In this document: in pieces, positions 43,781 to 54,830 of the stretch
Position numbering within the stretch: the first letter of the stretch is position 1
Layout: each line of letters begins with the position of its first letter
Assembly (NCBI RefSeq): GCF_016097555.1
Contig: NC_054699.1
Location: 8,778,316-8,842,315 of the forward strand
DNA: 64,000 nt
Reading direction: 5' to 3'
Source: Gigantopelta aegis
Lineage: Eukaryota > Mollusca > Gastropoda > Neomphalida > Peltospiridae
The notes under the pieces: generated by a model
The model's input: the letters and a program-made list of their open reading frames with translations, nothing else
Database searches by the model: none
Told to the model about the DNA's origin: nothing
Position numbers and translations under genes: made by a program

Positions 43781-43984
43781 CCTGTCAACTCAACAGACAT
43801 AGTAAAGGATATATTTTCTTTACAAAAAAGGGTAGCTTTTTTTCTTTCTTTTCTTTTTTGAGGGGAGGGGGGGGGGGGAGCGGGCTGACCTAGGTGCGTC
43901 CCCACAAAAATACGAGGGATCCTTCAGAGGATACATGAACGAAAATCAACACTAAATGTGCCACCACACTGTTTCGCCCGGTAG

Positions 43985-44760
43985 ACCCTTTCGAAACAAC
44001 CCTGTGATATAAATAACCCCTTTCGAAACAACCCTAAGATAAATAACCCCTTTCAAAACAACCCTAAGATAAATAACCCCTTTCGAAACAACCCTGTAAG
44101 ATAAATAATCCCTTTCGAAACAACCCTAAAATAAATAACCCCTTTCGAAACAACCCTGTGATATAAATAACCCCTTTCGAAACAACCCTGTGATATAAAT
44201 AACCCCTTTCGAAACAACCCTAAGATAAATAACCCCTTTCGAAACAACCCTAAGATAAATAACCCCTTTCGAAACAACCCTGTAAGATAAATAATCCCTT
44301 TCGAAACAACCCTAAAATAAATAACCCCGTTCGAAACAACCCTGTGATATAAATAACCCCTTTCGAAACAACCCTAAGATAAATAACCCCTTTCGAAACA
44401 ACCCTAAGATAAATAACCCTTTCGAAACAACCCTGCAAGATAAATAACCCCTTTCGAAACAACCCTGTAAGATAAATAATCCCTTTCGAAACAACCCTAA
44501 AATAAATAACCCCTTTCGAAATAACCCTGTAAAATAAATAACCTCTTTCGAAACAACCCTGTAAGATAAACAACCTCTTTCGAAACAACCCTGTAAGATA
44601 AATAACCCCTTTTCGAAACAACCCTAAGATAAATAACCCCTTTCGAAACAACCCTGTAAGATAAACAACCTCTTTCGAAACAACCCTAAGATAAATAACC
44701 CCTTTTCGAAACAACCCTGTAAGATAAACAACCTCTTTCGAAACAACCCTGTAAGATAAA
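43985..44760 (+). repeat. 30-32 bp x about 25 tandem array with TTTCGAAA
   Basis: 'cccctttcgaaacaaccct' plus 'aagataaataa', 'gtaagataaataa' or 'gtgatataaataa'. Unit types are interspersed, and blocks such as 44060-44250 and 44240-44450 share the same order of types. Each unit holds a TTTCGAAA palindrome. The minus-strand frame (FRKGLFILGL repeats) is an artefact. Confidence 0.95.
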
Positions 44761-44767
44761 TGGTAGA

Positions 44768-45066
44768 AGAAAGGAAATGTTTTATTTAACGATGCACTCG
44801 ACACATTTTATTTACGGTCATATGACGTCGGACATATGGTTAAGGACCACACAGATATTGAGAGAGGAAACCCGCTGTCGCCACTTCATGGGCTACTCTT
44901 TTCGATTATCTCATGCACCATCCCACAGACAGGATAGCTCATACCACGGCCTTTGACCAGTTGTGGTGCATTGGCTGGAGCGAGAAATAGCCCAATGGGC
45001 CCACCGACGGGAATCGATCCCAGACCGACCGCGCATCAAGCGAATACTTTACCACTGTCCCGTCCC
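44768..45066 (-). repeat. SINE family A, near full length, tail 2, target-site duplication
   Basis: Flanked by 'ataaatggtaga' at 44756-44767 and 45067-45078; the first copy overlaps the end of the 30-32 bp array, so the SINE inserted at the array edge. Confidence 0.95.
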
Positions 45067-45199
45067 ATAAATGGTAGAATGCTCTATAAATCCTTGACTA
45101 CTACACCCACGAGGATCAAGTACAATAAACACGTTATAGTTCTATTCACAATATGTGAGTGTGTGTGCGTGTGCGTGTGCGTGTGTGTGTTTGTGTAGG

Positions 45200-45700
45200 C
45201 AACGAGTAAAGAAAAAACGTGCAAGGCTACATTTGATCGAGATCCCTTTCTTTGTACACAACGATCGAATGTCAGTTACGGAGATCCGATTAACCACATC
45301 GTAAAATGTTTATAAATATTCATGAAGTTGTATTGAGAAAAGGTAGTCATCTGGAGTATATCTAGGTGGGGTTGGGTGAGTGGGTAGTGAACTGTCCCCC
45401 TCCCCTCCCGTGCTGACGTAAATGGCCGCATCCGGGTAAAAACGACGGGGATTGTGTTGAGCTGGCCTGAAAGGTTTTCACCTTGTAAGTTCCATCATTC
45501 TACTCACAACATTACTTGTAATCCATGCAGTAATTTGTAGTGATTCCTTTGCAACCCTGTATGACAGTTTAGTGCCAATTTAAATATGAACAAACGTTGT
45601 TATCCTTATTTTGGCATTTTCGTTTAATTCGGGCAAAAATCAGTCTCGCACCGCCCACCCCTATCCTCAAACCCAAATTGGAACCCGTATGCCTGTTGTT
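45200..45700. other. No clear gene; possible 5' donor at 45484
   Basis: 'ttcacctt|gtaagttcc' near 45484 is a consensus-like donor that could end an upstream exon of the gene at 45.7 kb, but no frame could be fixed. C-rich (TG) tracts flank it. Confidence 0.25.
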
Positions 45701-45709
45701 TTCTACAGA

Positions 45710-47499
45710 GCCTACTTATTGGATTCTGGATCGGTACGGGGTGTACATGCCACGTGACAACCCTAAGGAGTGTTTCGTCACGGGCTCGGGCTCGGGATAA
45801 AGGACGGGTGGGACCTACCCTCTACTCCACCAGGTGAGAATGTCTGCTAATGCAACAATGGCGTGTTAGGAGGTCGAGCGTTCGCGAACAATTTGTGGTT
45901 GGTAACTGTCGTCTTTTATTGAATTATATTTTTCAAATGTTAGGCGCAAAAGAAAGAAAAACAGAAAAGACACCCCCCCCCCCCCCCCCGAATCTAGCGA
46001 GAGATTGCGAAATTTTTTTGACTGATACCATCGTCTTCTATCACATGACATTTTTCAAAAGTTAGGCGCAAACCCCAGTCTAGCGAGCGACCGCGATCGC
46101 TCGCCCGCCTGAACTGACCTAAATTCAGCCATCCGTTTATAGCTAAACGTTTACAAACTATTTTGACTGGTTTCCACAGCGGCCCTGTATTCATAAACAT
46201 ATATAATTCAACATATGATACATACCTCTATATTTAAGGTATACAGGTAAAGGCTTGTACCTATAGACTGAATGCGTGCGGTCCGGCTAAAATAAAATCG
46301 AAATACATTAATTTCAGTGAGATCGTCTAGACTGGATGCGTCTCCAAAACGAATGCGGCCAGCCGAAAATAAAATAATCGTATATGGCGTTCCAGGGCCG
46401 TAGCAAGCAATAAAAACAATCCGGTAAAAATAATAGAAACTTAATGGTTATGGATACTGACGTCTTAAGTAATATGTATCCTCCCTGAAATGGCTGCAAA
46501 ATGGTATTTCAGAGCCTATACATTTCAACATTTCCTGGGTGACACGTCCTCGGACCACTTAGTGTTTTGTGCTTTCCATGTTCGTTCGTTCCAAGAATTC
46601 ATTTGCCCCCCCCCCCCCCCCCCCCCCCCGCAAAAAAAAAAAGAAAAAGAAAAAAGAAAAGAAAAACGAAAGAAACAAAAGCCTAGCTACGGCCCTGTGT
46701 ACATGGCCAAAACCAGACGCAACATTCAGACCACACGCACGCGCCGCACCCACTCTATATGAGCCTTTATGTGCTCCCCTCAACCCCCCCCCCCCCCCAC
46801 CACCACCATGGCCCGTTCTTATAAAACTTTTATAGAGTCCAGACTCAATATCTAATGACCTCACACGCATACAATTTGTATGGCGTTGCCATGACGTTCT
46901 CGCCTCAGACTCTAATAGCACCAGACCAGTCTCTATATGATACATATCTGTATACATAAGAGGCGGGACGTAGCCACGTGGAAAAGTGCTCGCTCGATGC
47001 GCGGTTTGTCTGGGATCGATCCCTGTCGGTGGGCCCATTGGGCTATTTCTCGTTCCAGCCAGTGCACCACAACTGGTATATCAAAGGCCGTGGTATGTAC
47101 TACCCTGTCTGTGGGATGGTGCATATGAAAGAACCCTTGCTGCTAATCGAAAAGAGTAGCCAAGATCTGTGTGGTCCTTAACCAGATGTCTGACGCCATA
47201 TAACCGAAACTAAAATGTGTCGAGTTCTTTCTTTCTGTATACTTAAAGTATATAGGTACGTATCATACTAGATAATACTACATGAGTGGCCGTTAGATAC
47301 TATTTATCTCTACCTTGGATAAAAACACCAAACTAAGCACACATGAAATGAAATGATTTCAGATTCGCCTGTATCCGACGTGGACGACGTGTCGTTCCCA
47401 ATGAGATCCCAGCGTCCGAAGACAGCCCCGGGGTACGGCCGTCGAGCTCGGACCTTTGAGAGGCTGCGACAGGCGTGGACAGAGTGCGAGTGCGAATAA
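45710..47499 (+). CDS. Last two exons of an unrecognised host gene (partial, one frame problem)
   Basis: Exon 45710-45832 follows a good acceptor ('gttttctacag') and ends in a good donor (G|gtgaga, phase 1). It reads TYWILDRYGVYMPRDN, then KECFVTGSGSG, and, after a one-base frame change in a GGGCTC repeat near 45795, KDGWDLPSTPP. Exon 47363-47499 follows 'gatttcag', continues in matching phase with SPVSDVDDVSFPMRSQRPK and ends ERLRQAWTECECE with a TAA. The phase match and protein-like composition support real exons. The frame change may be a sequence error or true decay; a third reading frame is open right through the first exon and cannot be excluded. No family is recognised; the Pro/Arg-rich 'RPKTAPGYGRR' end is of the style seen in cilium or microtubule-associated proteins, which is only a hint. 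Upstream exons were not found. Confidence 0.45.
45895..46110 (+). repeat. Tandem duplication, about 115 bp x 2
   Basis: 'ttttcaaatgttaggcgcaa' and 'ttttcaaaagttaggcgcaa', each followed by 'tctagcgag', show two diverged copies; a poly-C run lies between them. Confidence 0.7.
46392..46696. mobile_element. MITE with GGCCGTAGC ends, copy 2
   Basis: 'ccagggccgtagcaagc' and 'gcctagctacggccctg' are inverted ends; 'aatagaaacttaa' and a long C run are inside, as in the element at 28.12 kb. Lies in the intron of the gene at 45.7-47.5 kb. Confidence 0.65.
46962..47235 (+). repeat. SINE family A, full length, tail 2
   Basis: 'aggcgggacgtagccacgtg' to 'ccgaaactaaaatgtgtcga', in the intron of the gene at 45.7-47.5 kb. 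Confidence 0.9.
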
Positions 47500-47860
47500 T
47501 TTTTACATGCTCATATACCACTAGAGTTTCGAGCATGTTCGTCCCGGTGACTTGCTCCGGAGCAGAAAAAATTAAGCGAACAATTTTGAAATTTACATCC
47601 AAAAATTAAATAGTGAACCTTTAAAATTTTGATGCGCATCTCTAATTAATAACAAAAAATCTACTCATTAAATTTGGTCGCTAGATTAGATCGGGCGGTC
47701 AAAAAGAAATTAAATAGATAGATAACTAGTTTAACGTGTTCGTTTACCACTAGGGTTTCGAACACGCCCATCCCGAGTCCGACCTCCGATAAAATCGGCT
47801 GGCCTGACTTGGGATGGGAGGGGAGGGGGGGGGGGGGGGGGGGGGTGTGAAAATGGACAG
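47500..47860. other. No gene seen; a diverged duplicated block and a poly-G run
   Basis: 'accactagagtttcgagcat' (about 47518) and 'accactagggtttcgaacac' (about 47749) begin two related blocks about 230 bp apart. The G run at 47827-47845 is prone to sequencing error. Confidence 0.45.
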
Positions 47861-47948
47861 AATTTTGAAAATAGCAATTCCAAACCGGAAAGCAACGTGG
47901 ATGTCAGCGAAGAGGTCGTCCACTTACCCAACGGAATCCACGTGCAAG
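47861..47948 (+). CDS. Candidate isolated coding exon
   Basis: An open, evenly used frame reads NFENSNSKPESNVDVSEEVV then HLPNGIHVQ and ends CAAG|gtgatg (phase 1). An AG lies just before it but the poly-G run upstream is a poor acceptor, and the frame stays open into the G run (CENGQ), so the start is uncertain. The acidic, Asn/Ser-rich composition resembles the exon at 53.7-53.96 kb, so they may be one gene. No family recognised. Confidence 0.3.
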
Positions 47949-48049
47949 GTGATGTAATTTTAATTTTTGGTCACTGGCGTAGCCAACCCACACTATGTAT
48001 TGATGTATGAATATCTATATATTGTATGTATGTCGAGGTTGACTGTTAC

Positions 48050-48200
48050 ATACATAGATATTAACGCCCTGGCGCAGGGGATATTTAAATCCTTTCTGGC
48101 CTCACAAATTGTCCCATGCCGTTGCTGGGACTCGAACCTATGGTACCGAATCGTCCGCGACTTGCAGTCTTGCCACTATACCTTTTGGTTAGTTCATCAA
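48050..48200 (-). repeat. SINE-like family D, copy 1
   Basis: Reverse strand has a tRNA-like B box 'ataggttcgagtccc' and a head beginning 'accaaaaggtatagtggcaa'. The tail side 'gatatttaaatcctttctgg' to 'cgccctggcgcagg' is shared with the copy at 49.18 kb. Confidence 0.6.
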
Positions 48201-48660
48201 GATTAACTTTGTCTACAAGTGCAAGCACTACCAAAGTTAATCCTGCCTACGAGTAACGCTATTAGCGCCCTTCCGAGTAGTTTTGCTCGGAACGGAATTC
48301 AATCCGAATTGCGGTCAAACTAAAAGAAAAACGACTGTCATCACGTTTTCCCACCCAAATCGTGTATTGTGATCTATTTCGAGCATATGGACACTAAGAA
48401 ATACTTACTTTGAAACGATCTTCACTTTGAATTAAAGGAAAAACGACCGACTGTATGACTTGTGTTTAAAACGCGCGGTGCATTTTGGGAGGAAAATGAA
48501 ACTCGGAACAATCTTGTATGTGAAAAAGGATCGGTGAAGTCATTTCTCGTTCCATAATGAATAAAACAAAAACCATAAAACTAAACATTAATTAAAGTTA
48601 ATAAAATAACTTAAAAGTAAAAATAAATTAAAGTTAATAAAATAAAATAAAATACTTCAC
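48200..48660. other. No gene seen
   Basis: Mixed sequence; short 'taaagttaataaaataa' duplication at 48590-48655. Confidence 0.35.
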
Positions 48661-48662
48661 CG

Positions 48663-49015
48663 AGCGGATTCTAGCAGCTACTTTCTAGCAGACAATTACG
48701 CTGGCAGACAATTTCAGCTGACACGCATGGCGACGTTCTAAACACCGGACTCATACGCCTTTCAAACACACTGATATGCTAATTATTAGTATTCACTATA
48801 ACTTAAGAATTTCAGAGTTTAAAAGAGTATCTTTATATACCCCCCCCCCCCACACACACACACACAAAATCAAAATAACAACCACGACTCATTTTTATGT
48901 CTTAAAAGGTCTTTGAAAGGCGTGTGAGTCCGGTGTTTAGAACGTCGCCATGCGTGTCAGCTGAAATTGTCTGCCAGCGTAATTGTCTGCTACAAAGTGG
49001 CTGCTAGAATCCGCT
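48663..49015. mobile_element. Foldback element with about 105 bp inverted repeats
   Basis: Left arm from 'agcggattctagcagc' to 'aacaccggactcatacgcct' is mirrored by the right arm 'ggcgtgtgagtccggtgttt' to 'gctgctagaatccgct' with few mismatches. About 135 bp of unique sequence lies between. No coding capacity. Confidence 0.85.
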
Positions 49016-49089
49016 AATGGCGGAATGGCTAGGCTAGGTGAACCTCGCTGTTGTGCTTGCACGCGAGGTTTATCTTGGTGAACTACCTT

Positions 49090-49520
49090 TTGGTGTATGT
49101 ACGTATTTTTATATTTTGAATATCGCTATTTTATGTATGTCGGATTTTGACTTAAACATACATATATTCAATGACGCACTGGCACTGGATATTAAAAAAC
49201 TTTATTGCCGTCACAAATTTCCTCATGCCGTTACCGAGACCCGAACCTGTGGCACCCAATCGCCCGCAATTGTTGGGCCGGAACGCTACCAATCAGACCA
49301 ACTACGTTCCACAAAAAATATAACGATCGTTAGTCGACCATATTCGTACCGGTCCAACAACCACGCGGTTATAAGGCCCCATGGCTTGGCAACGTTTGAC
49401 TTACATACAGATGTGGACAGACCTGGCACTGGCTATATATGTATTTTTATATTTTGAATATCTCTATTGTATGCATGTCGGGTTTTGACTTAAACATACA
49501 TATATTCGATGACGAACTAG
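49090..49520 (-). repeat. SINE-like family D, copy 2, and a duplicated 85 bp end
   Basis: 49180-49320 carries the same B-box side ('ccgagacccgaacctgtgg') as the copy at 48.05 kb. The block 'atattttgaatatcgctat' to 'acttaaacatacatatattc' occurs at 49105-49175 and again at 49448-49510; a diverged third copy precedes 48060. Confidence 0.6.
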
Positions 49521-51052
49521 CATGTATGTATGTATGTGTGTATGTATGTACCTTTTGGTGTATGTATGTAAGTATGTATGTATGCATGTATGTATGTATG
49601 TTTGTATGTATGTATGTATGGTTTTATAAAATTTAATACAGTAAAAAAGAAAAAGGTTTTGATTGTGTGTGTGGTGTGGTGTGTGTGTTTGTGTGTGTGT
49701 ATGTGTGTCTGGTTTGTGCCTGGTTTGTGTGGTGTGTGTGGTGTGAGTTTGTGTGTATGTGTGTGTGTGGTATGTGTATGTGTGGTGTGTGTGTGTGGTG
49801 TGTGCATGTTTGTGTATGTGTGTGTGTGGTGTGCATGTGGTGTGTGTGGTGTGTGTGTGGTGTGTGTGTGATGTGTATATGTGTGTGTATATGTGTGTTT
49901 GGTGTGTGTGTGTGTGATGTGTGTGTATGTGCGTGTGCTGTGTATGTGTGTGTGGTGCGTGTGTGTGTGGCGTGTGTGTATGTGGTGTGTGTGTGTGGTG
50001 TGTGTATGTGGTGTGTATGTATATGTGGTGTGTGTATGTGGTGTGTGTGTATATATGTGGTGTGTGTATATGTGGTGTGTGTGTATATGTGTGTATATGT
50101 GGTGTGTGTGTGGTGTGTATGTGTGTATATGTGGTGTGTGTGTGTGTGGTGTGTGGTGTGTATGTGTGCGTATATGTGGTGTGTGTGTGTGGTGTGTTTG
50201 TGTGTGTGTATATGTGGTGTGTGTGTGTGTACATGTGGTGTGTATATATGTGGTGTGTGTCTACATGTGGTGTGTGTGTGGTGTGTATGTGTGTGTATAT
50301 GTGGTGTGTGTGTGTTGTGTGTTTGTGTGTGTGTATATGTGGTGTGTGTGTGTGTGTGTGTATGTGCGTGTGTATGTGGTGTGTGTATGGTGTGTGTGTA
50401 TGTGTGTGTGTATATGAGGTGTATGCATGTGTATATGTGGTGTGTGTGTATATGTGGTGTGTGTGTGTATGTGTGTGTGTGGTGTATGTGTATGTGTGTG
50501 TATATGTGGTGTGTATGGTGTGTGTATGTGGTGTGTGTGTGGTGTGTGTGGTGTGTGTATATGGTGTGTGTGTATATGTGGTGGTGGTGGTGTGTGTGTG
50601 TGGTGTATGTGTAAGTATGTGGTGTGTGTGTGTGGTGTGTGTGTATGTGTGGTTTGTGTGTGTTTGTGTGTGTGTATATATGTTGTGTGTGTATGTGTGT
50701 GTGTGTGGTGTGTGTGGATGTGTGTGTGTATGTGTGTGTGGTGTGTGTATATGTGGTGTGCGTATGTCGTGTGTGTGTGTGTACGTGGTGTGTGGTGTGT
50801 GGTATGTTTGTGTGGTGTATGTGTGTGTGTGTGGTGTTTGTGTGGTGTATGTGTGTGTGGTGCGTGTGTGTGGTGTGTGTGTGTGTGCGTGTGTGTGGTG
50901 TGTGTGGTGTATGTGTGTGTGGTGTGTGTGGTGTGGTGTGTGTGAGTGTGTGTATGTGTGTGTGGTGTGTGTGGTGTGGTGTGTGTGGTGTATGTGTGTG
51001 TGGTGTGTGTGGTGTGGTGTGTGTGGTGTATGTGTGTGTGTGTGTGTGGTGT

Positions 51053-51091
<39 letters not shown>

Positions 51092-51151
51092 TGTGGTGTG
51101 TGTGGTGTATGTGTGTGTGGTGTGTGTGGTGTGTGTGTGTGAGTGTGTGTA

Positions 51152-51182
<31 letters not shown>

Positions 51183-51483
51183 TGGTGTATGTGTGTGTGG
51201 TGTGTGTGGTGTGGTGTGTGTGAGTGTGTGTATGTGTGTGTGGTGTGGTGTGTGTGGTGTGTGTGTGTGGTGTGTGTGTGTGTGTGTGTGGTGTGTATGT
51301 GTGTGTGTATGTGTATGTTTGTGTGTGTGTGTATGTGTATGTGTGCGTGTGCCTGTTTGTGTGTGGTGTGTGTGTGGTATGTGTGTGTGGTATGTGTGTG
51401 TGGTGGTTATGTGTGTGTATGTGTGTGGTGTGTGTGTGTGGTGTGTATATGTGTATGTGTGTGTGCGGTGTGTGTGTGTGTGT

Positions 51484-51522
<39 letters not shown>
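49515..51522 (+). repeat. TATG then TG/TGTGG-rich microsatellite, about 2 kb
   Basis: (TATG)n at 49520-49620, a short unique gap to about 49660, then almost pure alternating purine-pyrimidine 'gtgtgtgtggtgtgtgtatg' sequence to 51522. Frames of several hundred codons (Val/Cys or His/Thr) exist on both strands and are artefacts. Confidence 0.97.
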
Positions 51523-51569
51523 TGTTCCATGGCCCCCGTGGTCCCTCTTCGTTACGCCACTGCATCTGG

Positions 51570-52190
51570 ATGACCACAGTTATTTGTGAATCTTCAGCTG
51601 AGAATTATGTATACTAGCCCATAGCATCTTAAATACCCACCTGTGGTTAAAAATAAAGAAAGATACAGGTATTTTTAATCTCAAGGAAATTACAAAAAGG
51701 TTCATAATTATAAAGAGGACTCATTTTAAATATCTTTAGTGAAATGTTTATGTTACTTTCAACATAATGTGTCCAAACTGCATGCTTTTGTGTGCATTGT
51801 TTTGACAATGTTCACAGCCATACAAACTACGTCCAAGCGGGAGTTGGCGGATATCACACATATATTTATGGAAACTTTGCTCATCAAACTCGAATTTGAA
51901 TAAAGGTTTAGCTATTAAATTTTTCACAAAATCAGCTTGCTTGAAAATTATCCCACGTTTGTCACAAGGAAAACCCGGTGTATGAATATCAAGCCTCTTT
52001 ACAGCTAAACCATGTGCACTGCTGATGAAAAACCAATTGTTATTTAAAATATAATATTAACTCCTTTGCTATCACTAAGCTTAAGAATTTACTTCATATT
52101 CCAAATAGTAAGCCTTCAAATATGGATCTGTGCAAAAGCAACACGCGAACTCTTTCCTGCGTACACAAGGGAGCTAACTGTGTACTGCTA
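51570..52190 (-). repeat. Dispersed repeat of unknown class, copy 2
   Basis: Reverse complement of the repeat at 27.53-28.49 kb: 'gtgaatcttcagctgag', 'aaagatacaggtattttt', 'acaaggaaaacccggtgt' and 'acacaagggagctaactgtg' align in order. It lacks the SINE and MITE found in copy 1 and has about 120 bp that copy 1 lacks. The TG array ends about 50 bp before it. Confidence 0.75.
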
Positions 52191-52196
52191 GCTCTG

Positions 52197-52468
52197 TTGA
52201 ATGCTCGGCCGGTCTAGGCTCGATCCCGTCGGTGGGCCCATTGGGTTATTTCTCGTTACAACCAGTGCACCACAACTAGTATATCAAATACCGTGGTATG
52301 TGTTGTCCGGTCTGTGGGAAGGTGCATGTGAAAGATCCCTTTCTACTAATGGAAACATGTAATGGGTTTCCTCTCTAAGACTATATATCAAAATTATTAA
52401 ATGTTGACACCCAATAGTCGATGATTAATAAATCAATGTGCTTTAGTGGTGTCGTTAAACAAAAAATA
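52197..52468 (+). repeat. SINE family A, tail 1
   Basis: 'tcgatcccgtcggtgggccc' to 'agtggtgtcgttaaacaaaa'; inserted at the end of the dispersed repeat. Confidence 0.9.
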
Positions 52469-52503
52469 ATAACTTTTTTTCTATTTAATTTTGTCCTCTT
52501 CTC

Positions 52504-52650
52504 ATGGTGTTCTTTCCTGTCTGTGGGAAAGTGCATATAAAAGATCCCTTGTTGCATTAGGAAAAATGTAGCGGGTTTCCTCTGATGACAACGAGTGAGA
52601 ATTACCAAATGTTTAACATCCAATGGTCGATGATTAATTAATCAATGTGA
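52504..52650 (+). repeat. SINE core and partial tail 1
   Basis: 'tggtgttctttcctgtctgt' to 'gattaattaatcaatgtg'; it stops abruptly at the start of the open frame of the next feature. Confidence 0.85.
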
Positions 52651-52654
52651 ACGC

Positions 52655-53957
52655 TGCGTCGGTTACGAGCGAGTCCGGCCGGTGGAAGGATGAACCATAC
52701 ATGATGGTCAGCGCCATAGGGCCGCAGGTGAGGATTAGAATGTTGATGGAACAGAAACTACTGATGGAATAGCGAGTGTTGATGGAACAGAAACTGCTGA
52801 TGGAACAGCGAATGTTGATGGAACAGAAACTGCTGATGGAACAGCGAATGTTGATGGAACAGAAACTGCTGATAGAATAGCGAATGTTGATGGAACAGAA
52901 ACTGCTGATGGAACAGCGAATGTTGATGGAACAGAAACTGCTGGTGGAATAGCGAATGTTGATGGATCAGAAACTGCTGATGGAATAGCGAATGTTGCTG
53001 TGGAGCGAAGGACTGGCGATGATGTAGAAACTGTTGATGAGAAACGAGAAAGCGCCGATGCAATAGCAACTGTTGATGAAATGGGAACAGTTGATGAAAG
53101 TGAAAAATTCGATAATGAAGTAGAAACTGTTGATGAAGGACAAGCAACTGGTGATGAACGACAAGGTATTGGTGATGCGATAGAAATTGTTGGTGAAAAG
53201 CAAACTTGTGTTGATGATTTAGAAAATGTTGATGAAAGTAAGACAAGTGGAAATGATATACACATTATCGATGAAAAACTAGAAACTGGTGATGGAATAA
53301 AAGTTAGTGTTGAAAAGTCCGTCATAGGTAATGGAATAGAAACTGATAACAATGCACTAGGCAGTACCGATGAAATAGAACCTGCTTATGAAAATCAACG
53401 AATTAACGGTGAAATAGAAACTGTTTATGAAACACAATAATAATATTGATGTAAGAGAAGAACCAGAAATTGTTGTTGAAATAGATCCTATTGTTGAAAG
53501 AGAGGAAACTGTTGATAGAACAGAAAATGTTGAGGGGGGAGAAAGAACTGTTGATGAAATAGAAACCGTTAATGTAATAGAAATTATTGATCTGAGAAAT
53601 GCTAATGAGGAAAGAGAAGAACTTTATGAGGAGGTAGAAACCATCGATAGAGGTGAATGAACTGTTGATGAAATACAAACTGTTGAGGAAAGGTTCACAG
53701 AGAATGACGTGCAATTTGGAGAGAACGAATCCACGGTGGTGAGAATAGACTCGCCAACAGCTGATGGTGAAGGTCCTCCTGACACGCTGGATCACCAGTC
53801 TACACAGGATGAACAGCCGGAAGAGGCTGACGAGAAGCCAGCCAACAGTGAGGTATTTTTTGTCACGGATGAAAATGACGTAGAGGATGGAGAAGGGAAC
53901 CAGTTGGAGACAGACACGCAAAGCGCTGCTGTTGATGGCGAATCAACACCTGTGTGA
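52655..53957 (+). pseudogene. Acidic repeat-protein gene fragment, frame-disrupted or with a repeat-filled intron
   Basis: 52655-52729 reads SVTSESGRWKDEPYMMVSAI and GPQ up to a clean donor CAG|gtgagg. From 52736 a coding-type minisatellite begins: about six 36 bp units (VDGTETADGTAN) and then diverged VDE-rich units to about 53690. It stays open in one frame to 53440, switches frame near 53430, and has one stop (53658-53660). The end (53700-53957) reads STVVRIDSPTADGEGPPDTL to QSAAVDGESTPV and stop. Two readings are possible: one long exon decayed by a frame change and a stop, or an exon at 52.66-52.73 kb spliced in phase 0 to a terminal exon near 53702, the minisatellite being intronic. The SINE ending at 52650 may have removed the first acceptor. 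No family recognised. Confidence 0.4.
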
Positions 53958-53999
53958 ATGCTTGACTAGTGGCGGAGGGGAGCAGTCGTGTTTTCGGAG

Positions 54000-54730
54000 A
54001 GATATTTCTGTGGTGAATACTGTGATAAACATTGAAAACATATTTAACAATGAATCATAACTTGTGTCAGTATTTGAGTCATAGGGTGAAGTGTGGGGGG
54101 GGGGGGGGGGGGGGGGGTGGTGGTGGGGGGGGGGGGGGGGGGGGTTCGTGAAAGAATACGGATGCACTTTCTCCTTTTTAACTGGCGTTCCATTGTGAAT
54201 TTCGGAATAGCAGTGAATGGTTTGGTAGAAATTGTGTGGATTGGGGTGGGAGTCTTATTTTGAATACTGTGTTAACCGGTTTTGTTAAAAGTTTGTATTT
54301 TGTTGTGTTGTTTTCTGAATTGGTGATATTCACTTTTATATTTTGTCCTTTTAATCCATTTCGAAGATTATTGTTCTTTCGAGCTAATTGTAACTGTAAC
54401 AAATCTAGATACAGCCTCAGATTTATGGGGCTATTTCAGAAATATGGACAGGGTCACGCTGTCGCGGCTGTGAAAGGCTATAAGAATCAATAATTTGCGG
54501 TCATATGGCATAGAAGATGTACACCCATGGTGGTGAACAATGTGACCTGAGACGAGGCTTTCTGAGTCCCATGGTCGGCTTTCCATTACTTAGGCAATCA
54601 TAATGTCCTTTCTGTGTTAATATTAATACTAATATTAATATTAAACATTTTTTACTTTTTCGACCGTTAGTTTAATGATGTTCCCAGATGCTCTAGAACT
54701 ATTCTCAAAGTATCGTCTCAGAACAGTTTC
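54000..54730. other. No gene seen; poly-G tracts at 54085-54145
   Basis: Probably 3' flank of the acidic-protein gene. (AATATT)-type repeat at 54615-54645. Confidence 0.35.
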
Positions 54731-54830
54731 TTAGTATTGGCAGGACTCGAACCTACTGCACCGATTCGCATGACATTTGTCAGCCCGCAACTGTAACCAC
54801 TTGGCATAAAACAATGGAAGCCCAATTAAC
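54725..54830 (-). repeat. SINE-like family D, degenerate fragment
   Basis: 'ggcaggactcgaacctactg' matches the B-box side of the family D copies at 48.1 and 49.2 kb. Confidence 0.5.

Noticed and set aside
44053-44804. Minus-strand frames repeating FRKGLFIL
   Set aside because: 30-32 bp tandem array; unit length variation makes no consistent protein.
49464-51573. Frames of 550-690 codons, Val/Cys-rich on plus and His/Thr-rich on minus
   Set aside because: Produced by the TG-rich microsatellite; any such repeat is open in several frames.
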